Assembly (NCBI RefSeq): GCF_001310275.1 | Contig: NZ_LGYZ01000054.1 | Coordinates: 1-45,353, forward strand | Length of the DNA: 45,353 nucleotides | Source: Nocardia arizonensis | GTDB taxonomy: Bacteria; Actinomycetota; Actinomycetes; Mycobacteriales; Mycobacteriaceae | Direction of reading: 5' to 3' | Shown: positions 39,636-45,353 of the stretch, one piece after another | How positions within the stretch are numbered: position 1 is the stretch's first letter | How the letters are laid out: each line of letters opens with the position of its first letter | Program-made: the position numbers and the translations under genes | The notes under the pieces: model-generated | The model's database searches: none | Told to the model about the DNA's origin: nothing | What the model saw: the letters and a program-made list of their open reading frames with translations, nothing else

Positions 39636-41267
39636 GTGATCACCGCGACCGACCTGGAGGTCCGGGCCGGAGTCCGCACGCTGCTGTCGGCCCCAGGGTC
39701 CGCGCTGCGTGTCCAGGCGGGCGACCGGATCGGCCTGGTCGGACGCAACGGCGCGGGCAAGACCACCACGCTGCGCATACTCGCGGGCGAAGGCGAGCCG
39801 TACGCCGGAAAGATCGTGCGTTCCACCGAGATCGGTTATCTGCCGCAGGATCCGCGCGAGGGCGATCTTGACGTGCTGGCCCGCGACAGAGTGCTCTCGG
39901 CGCGCGGTCTGGACAGCCTCATCCGGGATATGGAGAAGCAGCAGGCGCTCATGGCCGAGGTGGCCGACGACGCCGAACGTGAACGCGCGATCCGCAAATA
40001 CGGCAGGCTGGAGGAGCGGTTCTCCGCGCTCGGCGGGTACGTCGCCGAGAGCGAGGCATCCCGTATCTGCCACAGCCTCGGACTGCCCGATCGGGTACTC
40101 GGGCAGGCCCTGCGCACCCTCTCGGGCGGCCAGCGGCGTCGAATCGAACTGGCGCGCATCCTGTTCTCGGCCTCCGACGGCAGCGGCGGCCGATCCGATC
40201 GCATCCTGCTGCTCGACGAGCCGACCAACCATCTCGATGCCGACTCCATCACCTGGTTGCGCGGTTTCCTCCAGAGCCACGAGGGCGGTCTCATCGTGAT
40301 CAGCCACGATGTGGAACTGCTCGACGCCGTGGTCAACAAGGTGTGGTTCCTCGACGCGGTGCGCGGTGAGGCCGACATCTACAACATGGGCTGGAAGAAA
40401 TATCTCGACGCCCGAGCCACCGACGAACAGCGCCGCGTGCGCGAGCGGGCCAATGCCGAGAAGAAGGCGAGCGCACTCAAGGCGCAAGCGGCGAAACTCG
40501 GCGCCAAGGCCACGAAAGCCACTGCGGCGCAGAACATGGCCAAGCGGGCCGATCGACTCCTCGCCGAACTCGATGACGTGCGGGTGGCCGACCGGGTCGC
40601 CCGGATCAAGTTCCCCGAGCCCGCGCCCTGCGGCAAGACCCCGCTGATGGCCGAGAACCTGACCAAGCTCTACGGCTCGCTCGAGATCTTCACCGGCGTG
40701 AACCTCGCCATCGACCGCGGCAGCCGCGTGGTGATCCTCGGTCTCAACGGCGCGGGCAAGACCACGCTGCTGCGGCTGCTCGCGGGTGTGGAACAGCCCA
40801 CCGCGGGCGATCTGGTGCCCGGTCACGGACTCAAGGTGGGTTACTTCGCCCAGGAGCACGACACGCTCGACGACAACGCCACCGTGTGGGAGAACATCCG
40901 CCACGCCGCGCCGGACGCGGGGGAGCAGGATCTGCGCGGCCTGCTCGGCGCGTTCATGTTCTCCGGTCCGCAACTGGAACAGCCCGCGGGCACGCTGTCC
41001 GGCGGTGAGAAGACCCGTCTCGCACTGGCCGGTCTGGTTTCCTCGGCGGCCAATGTGCTGCTCCTCGACGAACCGACCAACAACCTGGACCCGATCTCGC
41101 GCGAACAGGTCCTCGACGCGCTGCGCACCTACGCGGGCGCGGTGGTGCTGGTGACCCACGATCCGGGCGCGGCGGAGGCGTTGGCGCCCGAGCGCGTCAT
41201 TTTACTTCCGGACGGCACCGAGGATCACTGGTCCGCCGAATATCTGGAACTTATTCAGCTCGCGTGA
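39636..41267 (+). CDS. ABC-F family ATP-binding protein
   Basis: A 543-residue duplicated ATPase without membrane helices. The first half has GRNGAGKTT at 36-44, LSGGQRRR at 162-169 and LLLDEPTNHLD at 191-201. A charged linker spans about 255-325. The second half has GLNGAGKTTL at 369-378, LSGGEKTR at 454-461 and LLLDEPTNNLD at 475-485. ABC-F proteins act on the ribosome, either for translation control or antibiotic protection. I chose GTG 39636 with GAGGAG 7 bases upstream. The small HTH gene follows, as for Rv1473-Rv1473A as I recall. Confidence 0.93.
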   Translation: MITATDLEVRAGVRTLLSAPGSALRVQAGDRIGLVGRNGAGKTTTLRILAGEGEPYAGKIVRSTEIGYLPQDPREGDLDVLARDRVLSARGLDSLIRDMEKQQALMAEVADDAERERAIRKYGRLEERFSALGGYVAESEASRICHSLGLPDRVLGQALRTLSGGQRRRIELARILFSASDGSGGRSDRILLLDEPTNHLDADSITWLRGFLQSHEGGLIVISHDVELLDAVVNKVWFLDAVRGEADIYNMGWKKYLDARATDEQRRVRERANAEKKASALKAQAAKLGAKATKATAAQNMAKRADRLLAELDDVRVADRVARIKFPEPAPCGKTPLMAENLTKLYGSLEIFTGVNLAIDRGSRVVILGLNGAGKTTLLRLLAGVEQPTAGDLVPGHGLKVGYFAQEHDTLDDNATVWENIRHAAPDAGEQDLRGLLGAFMFSGPQLEQPAGTLSGGEKTRLALAGLVSSAANVLLLDEPTNNLDPISREQVLDALRTYAGAVVLVTHDPGAAEALAPERVILLPDGTEDHWSAEYLELIQLA

Positions 41268-41286
41268 TTCTCATCACAACGCACCG

Positions 41287-41315
41287 TTGATCACGGCCCC
41301 TCGAATGCTTAGCCT
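41287..41315 (+). promoter_or_regulatory. Promoter of the small HTH gene
   Basis: TTGATC (41287-41292), a 17-bp spacer and TAGCCT (41310-41315) lie about 36 bp before the ATG at 41351. The spacing and hexamers fit a principal-sigma promoter, and a GGAGGAAG Shine-Dalgarno follows. The gene therefore need not depend on the ABC-F transcript. Confidence 0.5.
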
Positions 41316-41350
41316 GGATAGACGCGCTGCTCGGCGACTCGGAGGAAGCC

Positions 41351-41584
41351 ATGAGCGACAGGCCCACACAAGGCAAGGCCACATTGGGTAAGGGCACCCG
41401 CGTCACGGGGAAATCACGTGACCGCCTACAGACCCAGTTGAAGAAGCAGTACGAGGCGGGCGCCAGCATTCGCTCGCTGGCACGCTCGACGGGCCGATCG
41501 TACGGTTTCATTCACAATGTGCTGGTCGAATCACATGTGCAGCTACGCAGCAGGGGCGGCGCCAATCGCCGCAAGAGCCAATAG
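41351..41584 (+). CDS. Small helix-turn-helix protein
   Basis: A 77-residue basic protein. A disordered Lys/Thr/Gly lead is followed by an HTH at about residues 28-58 (LKKQYEAGASIRSLARSTGRSYGFIHNVLVESHVQLRSRGG), resembling resolvase/Hin-type HTH and conserved across actinobacteria. The tail RSRGGANRRKSQ is basic. It is probably a small DNA-binding regulator; its targets are unknown. The start is ATG 41351 with GGAGGAAG just upstream. It converges on the ATP-grasp gene with a 55-bp gap. Confidence 0.85.
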   Translation: MSDRPTQGKATLGKGTRVTGKSRDRLQTQLKKQYEAGASIRSLARSTGRSYGFIHNVLVESHVQLRSRGGANRRKSQ

Positions 41585-41639
41585 CCGCCGGAGCGGGCAT
41601 ACCGACCGCGTCTGATCCGCGGCGCCCCTGCGGTTCTCG

Positions 41640-42593
41640 TCAATAACCGGGGACGGTCCCGTCCCCGCGCACCAGGAGATTGCCCAGGCTGCGGAACATC
41701 GGTAGCCCCGTCTCGAGCTCCAGATACCCGAACTGCCCCTGCGGTTCGACCTCGAGGAAGTAGTACTCGCCGTCCAGGCCGAGCCGCAGGTCCAGTACGC
41801 CGAAATGCAGTCCGAGCGCGCCCATCAGGGTGGCGAGGGATTTGCTGACCGAGGCGGGCAGATGTTCCGGTGCGCACGCGCCGCGGGTCGACCGCGGTCG
41901 ACCCATACCGGTGCGGGTGTCGACGCGCACGGCCCATTCGATGCCGTCCACCCAGACCACCCGCAGATCGCAGACAGCGGCGATGTAGTCCTGGAATGTG
42001 GTCGGCGAGAAGCGGATATCGGCGAGTCTGTCGAATTCGGAGCGTCGGATGATGCCGGCCGCGCCGAATTCCGTGCGGTCGGTTCCGCTGCGCTTGTAAA
42101 CCACGGGGCCGGGCCGTGATTCGGCGAAACTGCGGGCCTCGTCGGGATCGTTGGTGATCAGCGTCTCCGGCACCGCGCAGCCCGCGCGCGATGCGGTCTC
42201 CAACTGCACGATCCGGCGTCCGGCCGTGCGGTCGGCACCCGGATCGTTGACCCATGCCGCGGGGATGGACCACAGCAGACCCTCGAGGAAATCGTCGCAT
42301 TCGGACTGCCGGTAGGTGATATCGGCGGCGGGCGCGCCCGCGGGCGGACGGCAGATGTGCGGTCGTCGCCACCACACCGATCGCACGTCGTCGAGTCCGG
42401 TGATATGTGACATCGCGCGCGCCGTGCCGAACCTGTGCAGCCGGAAACTGCCGGATTCACCGGGGAAGTCGCGCAGATCCAGGCGAATCGGGTTGAGTCC
42501 GTGATGTTCTCGCAGGCTCGCGGCGAGCGCGGTGGCGTGCGGGTCGTCGGATTCCGAGACGATCAGCACCGAGCCCGGTAGTCGCGCCGCCAT
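41640..42593 (-). CDS. ATP-grasp ligase, peptide-maturase (MvdD/TgmB-like) type
   Basis: A 317-residue ATP-grasp protein. The N-terminal domain has SVLIVSESDDPHATALAASL and the maturase-type RSVWWRRPHICRPP (72-84). The central part has WVNDPGADRTAGRRIVQLETASRAG, TLITNDPDEARSFAES and VVYKRSG (164-170, ATP-binding Lys). The catalytic end has GVLDLRLGLDG and FLEVEPQGQFGYLE (279-292). Family enzymes join side chains in graspetides or modify peptide C-termini. The usual ExNPxGQ metal motif reads ExEPQGQ here, an Asn-to-Glu change. The start is ATG 42593. A very short frame lies directly upstream, but no canonical precursor is evident. Confidence 0.82.
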   Translation of the reverse strand: MAARLPGSVLIVSESDDPHATALAASLREHHGLNPIRLDLRDFPGESGSFRLHRFGTARAMSHITGLDDVRSVWWRRPHICRPPAGAPAADITYRQSECDDFLEGLLWSIPAAWVNDPGADRTAGRRIVQLETASRAGCAVPETLITNDPDEARSFAESRPGPVVYKRSGTDRTEFGAAGIIRRSEFDRLADIRFSPTTFQDYIAAVCDLRVVWVDGIEWAVRVDTRTGMGRPRSTRGACAPEHLPASVSKSLATLMGALGLHFGVLDLRLGLDGEYYFLEVEPQGQFGYLELETGLPMFRSLGNLLVRGDGTVPGY

Positions 42594-42605
42594 GCGCCGA
42601 TCCGT

Positions 42606-42716
42606 TCAGCGGTGGACGGCGACCGGGGCCGCGGCGCCGGGGCGGTGGGTGACGGCCATGTGCTGCACTCCGATCTGCTCGGGATTTGCCGGAACCCCGA
42701 ACGTGCCCCGGATCAT
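42606..42716 (-). CDS. Candidate short peptide upstream of the ATP-grasp gene
   Basis: A 36-codon frame from ATG 42716 to TGA 42606, on the same strand and ending 12 bp before the ATP-grasp start. It begins MIRGTFGVPANPEQIGVQHM and ends in an Ala/Pro/Val/His/Arg-rich stretch. Position and size fit a RiPP precursor. However, the C-terminal half has no Asp, Glu or Lys for graspetide cross-links, and no clear Shine-Dalgarno precedes the ATG. I list it because of its position; it may not be translated. Confidence 0.25.
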   Translation of the reverse strand: MIRGTFGVPANPEQIGVQHMAVTHRPGAAAPVAVHR

Positions 42717-42987
42717 AACCCGCGCGATGGTCCGTCCGTCGCGGATCGGAGAATTTCCGTCCGCGGCGGACGGCGCGCGGGAGCTGTAACCGGTTGTGCG
42801 GAAATATTTTCGGTGCGGACGGGCGCCACGGCGTGGATCGGACGTTCCGCAAACAAAACGTACGGTATGTATTGCCGGAAAGTGGCAGAGGCCGCTAGGG
42901 CGGAGCGGTCCGGTGCGTGCGGTGTGGGCGCGGCAGCGGCCGCCGGGGCGGCGACGAGTCGCGCGCGCCGGGCGCGCGGCGCGAGGG
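42717..42987. other. Region between the cupin and ATP-grasp units
   Basis: Together with the short frame it makes a 394-bp stretch without a firm gene. It contains an AT-rich island at about 42795-42875 with GGAAATATTTTC (42800-42811), the only such patch nearby, which may hold the ATP-grasp promoter on the minus strand. At 42960-42978 a GC hairpin (GCGCGC, 5-base loop, GCGCGC) follows the cupin stop and may help end that transcript. Confidence 0.35.
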
Positions 42988-43503
42988 TCAGCGCCGCTGC
43001 GCATCGCGTTCGGCCCACCAGGTCGGGGCGTCGACGAAATGGTTGTCGAACTCGTCCTGTGCCGCACTCAGGTCGGCGAGGGTGGCCGTACCGCGATTGA
43101 TGCGGTCGAGCAGGCGAAAGTACTCGAACCGCTCGACGCCGGGCATGAGCGCGATCAGAATGCGCGCTGTGCTGTCGGCGGTCGCGCCGAATGCGTGCGG
43201 CATGTTCCGCGGCACCACCACCGAACCACCCTCGGCGACCGTGATGATGCGGTCGCCCGCCAGGAGTTGCAATTCGCCCTCGGCGATGTAGAACAGCTCG
43301 TCCGAGCGGGTGTGGTAATGCGGCATCGCGCCGTCGGCGCCGCGAGCGAGGGTGACCTCGAGGGTGCTGACCGACCCGCCGGTCTCGTCGGCGTCGATCA
43401 GCAGACGCATGCGTGCCTGATCGGATCCGAGCGTCTCGGCGGCGTCGGGGTGTCGGATGGCGACGGCGCGGGTTTCGTGCGAGGTCGTTTCGTGCGAGGT
43501 CAT
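42988..43503 (-). CDS. Cupin domain protein
   Basis: A 171-residue single-cupin protein. Motif 1 is HYHTRSDELFYIAEGELQL with metal ligands His62, His64 and Glu69, and motif 2 is VVVPRNMPHAFG with His103. A C-terminal helical segment follows (ERFEYFRLLDRINRG, then a Trp pair in TWWAERD). It could be a quercetinase-like dioxygenase or a small-molecule isomerase. The start is ATG 43503 with GGGAGAAGG upstream. A perfect 15-bp tandem duplication gives a doubled Thr-Ser-His-Glu-Thr at the N-terminus. It is divergent from a MarR gene with a shared dyad, so the MarR protein probably controls it. Confidence 0.88.
   Translation of the reverse strand: MTSHETTSHETRAVAIRHPDAAETLGSDQARMRLLIDADETGGSVSTLEVTLARGADGAMPHYHTRSDELFYIAEGELQLLAGDRIITVAEGGSVVVPRNMPHAFGATADSTARILIALMPGVERFEYFRLLDRINRGTATLADLSAAQDEFDNHFVDAPTWWAERDAQRR
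43472..43501 (-). repeat. 15-bp tandem duplication at the cupin N-terminus
   Basis: Two perfect adjacent copies of GTTTCGTGCGAGGTC (43472-43486 and 43487-43501) encode the repeated TSHET peptide directly after the start Met. The lack of divergence indicates a recent slippage event. Confidence 0.85.
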
Positions 43504-43521
43504 GGCCTTCTCCCGAGGAGT

Positions 43522-43554
43522 TAGTTAGTCTTCGAATAATTCGATGCCTAACTA
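43522..43554. promoter_or_regulatory. Nested dyad operator between cupin and MarR genes
   Basis: Outer arms TAGTTAG (43522-43528) and CTAACTA (43548-43554) and inner arms TCGAAT (43532-43537) and ATTCGA (43539-43544) are all perfect and share one centre at 43538. TATATA (43553-43558) with TTCGAA (43531-43536), 16 bp apart, would be the MarR promoter, so the dyad covers it. On the minus strand TTAGGC and TAACTA, 18 bp apart, could serve the cupin gene. The arrangement fits autoregulation plus control of the cupin. Confidence 0.7.
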
Positions 43555-43579
43555 TATACCGGCGAATAGAATCCTGTCC

Positions 43580-44122
43580 ATGAACACTGGAGAACAAGCC
43601 GACGCGCGGGACGCGGTCGACGCGATCGTCACGCAGTGGCGCCGGGAGCGCCCCGATCTCGATGTCGAGGCGATGGCGATAATCGGACGGCTCGGCCGGT
43701 TGGCGCTGTTCGTCCAGAAGCGCGTCGAGGAGATATTCCACGCGCGCGGACTGCAACGCGGCGAATTCGACGTACTCGCGGCCCTGCGGCGCTCGGGAGC
43801 GCCCTTCCAGCTCAATCCCTCGGTGCTCGCCGACACGCTCATGCTGTCGCGCGCGGGCATGACCGGACGCCTCGACCGACTCGAATCGGCGGGTCTGGTG
43901 TGCCGCACCGCCGACACCGGCGATCGCAGGGCGATCCGAGTCGCGCTCACCGACGCGGGGCGCGCACTCGTGGACGAGGTCGTCACCGATCACACCGCCA
44001 ACGAGACGCGCATGCTCTCCGTACTCGACGCGCGCGACCGACGTGAATTCGACCGCATAGTCCGCGTACTCCTGGCGAGCCTCGACCCGGAACACGGGTC
44101 GCGGGCCGGTGGGATCGAGTAG
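43580..44122 (+). CDS. MarR family transcriptional regulator
   Basis: A 180-residue winged-helix regulator. The HTH spans QRGEFDVLAALRRSGAPFQLNPSVLADTLMLSRAGMTGRLDRLESAGLV, the wing is DTGDRRAIRVALTDAG with the conserved Asp-Arg-Arg, and helices at both ends form the dimer. FQLNPSVLADTLMLS places it in the branch with the extended N-terminal helix. The ligand is unknown; the divergent cupin gene suggests an aromatic or flavonoid-like inducer. I chose ATG 43580; a start at 43544 would lie inside the operator. Confidence 0.88.
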   Translation: MNTGEQADARDAVDAIVTQWRRERPDLDVEAMAIIGRLGRLALFVQKRVEEIFHARGLQRGEFDVLAALRRSGAPFQLNPSVLADTLMLSRAGMTGRLDRLESAGLVCRTADTGDRRAIRVALTDAGRALVDEVVTDHTANETRMLSVLDARDRREFDRIVRVLLASLDPEHGSRAGGIE

Positions 44123-44211
44123 TCGCTACGCGGGCGCACATCCCGCGCCGGCCGCACTCTGAGCTACGTCGCCGCAGTTCGCGGCGACGATTTCGGAGGG
44201 GAGGATTCTCG

Positions 44212-45006
44212 ATGATCGACATCATCACATTCCGCGGCACCGGAGAACCCCGCAATGCCGACGGCACACCCGGCGGCATACTCAGCGATGTCACCCGCCT
44301 GATCGACCGGGACCGCTTCACAATCTTCGAACCGAATTGGCCCGCGTCCGTGGGGCCGACGCCGGATCTGTGGGGACCGTCGCTGAACACCTCGGTGCGC
44401 GAGGGAGTCGCCGCGGGAGTGCGCGCCATCCAGGACTCACCGAATGTCTGTGGGCTGCTGAGCTATTCGCTGGGCAGCATCTGCGCGAGCGAGATACTCG
44501 AAGGCGTTCGAGCCGGAACCTATCTCAACGCCGACGGATCGCCGCTGGAGATCGCGTTCTCGGTGGCGATCGCCGATCCCGTACGGAAGGCGGGTGACTC
44601 GGTCGGGAATCTCTGTCCGCCTTCGACCTTCGGATTGCACGGACAGCACGGCCCGTGGCCGGAGGATATCCCGGTGCGGGAGTACGCGAATCCGGGGGAC
44701 ATCATCACCGCTTCGACCGCCGACTCCCCGTTGCGCATCTTCGATGCGGGAATCTCGCCGTTCTCATTCATCGAGGGAGCTCGCATCGGGAACGTGAGTC
44801 CCTTGATCTTCGCCGAATTGCTGCGGTTTCTCATGGATGATCCGGTGGTCAATCTGAATCGGTACACGCGGGCGGTGCAGGGGGTGATCGGGTATCTGAC
44901 GCCGTGGCCGGATGGGCAGCATGTGCTGTACTCGGGGCACGATATGCCGGGGACCGGAAAGCTGTGGACTACACACGCGGCTGAATACATCAACTGTCAC
45001 TGGTGA
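44212..45006 (+). CDS. LysB/cutinase-like serine hydrolase
   Basis: A 264-residue alpha/beta hydrolase close in length and layout to mycobacteriophage LysB (mycolylarabinogalactan esterase). It has an opening strand with MIDIITFRGTGEP, the nucleophile elbow LLSYSLGS with Ser86, IADPVRKAGDS after the next strand, the acid Asp163 (YANPGDIIT) and the base His237 (PDGQHVLYSGHDMPGTG). The elbow reads S-x-S-x-G instead of G-x-S-x-G. There is no signal peptide, so it is either cytoplasmic or exported by another route. The start is ATG 44212 with GGAGGGGAGG upstream. No holin or other phage gene is nearby. Confidence 0.72.
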   Translation: MIDIITFRGTGEPRNADGTPGGILSDVTRLIDRDRFTIFEPNWPASVGPTPDLWGPSLNTSVREGVAAGVRAIQDSPNVCGLLSYSLGSICASEILEGVRAGTYLNADGSPLEIAFSVAIADPVRKAGDSVGNLCPPSTFGLHGQHGPWPEDIPVREYANPGDIITASTADSPLRIFDAGISPFSFIEGARIGNVSPLIFAELLRFLMDDPVVNLNRYTRAVQGVIGYLTPWPDGQHVLYSGHDMPGTGKLWTTHAAEYINCHW

Positions 45007-45353
45007 GTTGCGGTGGTCGAGCGCTGGTTGATGACGGTGGTCGTGGTGCTTCGAGCGGTCGCTCGGGAGCCGTCATGGGCGAGCGATCGTGACTGTGGGG
45101 CGTGGGCGGGTCGTTGGTGAGTCTCGGCAGTGGTGGTCGGACGGTAGCCGGTGAGCCTGTGGGTGCGGTGGTTGGGGAGGTGTGCCGGCGGGTGGGGACG
45201 TGAGCCGGCGGGTGGGGACGTGAGCCGGCGGGTGGGGACGTGAGTGAGCCGGTGGGTGGCGCACGTGAAAGTTGATGGTGAGCCGTTTGAAGAAGCGCGG
45301 GCTGTGTTTATTGGCCGCGACTCCGTCGCGGCGGGTTCGCGGCCCCTTGTGTC
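45007..45353. other. 347-bp end region without a credible gene
   Basis: It contains GTGG-rich sequence, a 20-bp tandem repeat (listed separately) and, at the very end, overlapping inverted repeats: GCCGCGAC/GTCGCGGC (45314-45332, 3-base loop) and GGCCGCGA at 45313 against a later TCGCGGCC. The latter may be a transcript end for a gene beyond the window. A 63-codon minus-strand frame here is low complexity and rejected. Confidence 0.4.
45184..45268. repeat. 20-bp tandem repeat
   Basis: Three perfect adjacent copies of GCCGGCGGGTGGGGACGTGA occupy 45184-45203, 45204-45223 and 45224-45243. A degenerate fourth copy follows at 45248-45268 after a 4-base insertion. There are no spacers, so this is a minisatellite-like array rather than CRISPR. 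Confidence 0.9.

Noticed and set aside
44212..45006. Prophage module at the LysB-like gene
   Set aside because: No holin, endolysin A, structural, integrase or attachment-site sequence is seen nearby.
45073..45264. 63-codon minus-strand frame over the 20-bp repeat
   Set aside because: The translation is a Pro/His/Arg repeat produced by the DNA repeat itself.
45184..45268. CRISPR array
   Set aside because: Copies are directly adjacent with no spacers, and there are no cas genes.

Overview
This is a GC-rich, gene-dense piece of chromosome from a mycolate-forming actinomycete, most likely Nocardia or a close relative. Three things support this. GTG starts and ATGA/GTGA stop-start overlaps are common. 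Small secreted DUF4189 proteins and a GT-C mannosyltransferase of the lipomannan type are present. The order of the central genes follows what I recall of the Mycobacterium tuberculosis segment Rv1445c-Rv1473A: pgl, opcA, zwf, tal, tkt, ctaB, qor, ctaA, an ABC pair, mptB, sufR-sufB-sufD-sufC-sufS-sufU-sufT, then further on an ABC-F gene and a small HTH gene. I saw no rRNA, tRNA, CRISPR array, insertion sequence or prophage.

Left arm (1-8150), accessory metabolism. It holds the end of a Gly-rich hydrophobic protein, a DUF1254/DUF1214 protein with a small decayed copy of its own C-terminal region beside it, a YggT-type membrane protein, an ABM-fold monooxygenase, and a divergent SDR / epoxide-hydrolase-like pair around a KstR-like dyad. 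It ends with a single-chain E1 alpha-beta 2-oxoacid dehydrogenase followed by an SRPBCC protein.

Core (8152-32547). The pentose phosphate operon tkt-tal-zwf-opcA-pgl reads leftwards with gaps of 5 and 3 bp and then overlaps. Haem A synthesis is split between ctaB (+) and ctaA (-); both upstream regions share a TACTACA/TGTAGTA-type element. Between them lie qor, a MarR-MFS efflux pair with likely operators, and a dienelactone hydrolase. After an ABC-2 exporter and mptB comes the complete SUF iron-sulfur operon, led by its [Fe-S] repressor gene sufR with a matching operator at the start codon. The pentose phosphate operon supplies NADPH and pentoses, ctaA/ctaB supply haem for the terminal oxidase, and SUF supplies Fe-S clusters, so the core is largely redox and respiratory housekeeping.

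Right arm (32652-45353), again accessory. It holds two tandem secreted DUF4189 paralogues, two GNAT acetyltransferases, Ku with a Lys/Ala tail, a lycopene cyclase, an SDR, a secreted DUF3089 protein, an ABC-F ATPase with a small HTH protein, a stand-alone ATP-grasp ligase of the peptide-maturase type, a cupin/MarR divergent pair around a nested dyad, a LysB-like serine esterase, and a 20-bp tandem repeat near the end.

The items most worth following are the orphan ATP-grasp ligase with an altered metal-site motif, the regulatory dyads (SufR, KstR-like, BlaI-like, MarR), the DUF1214 relic, and the chromosomal LysB-like enzyme.
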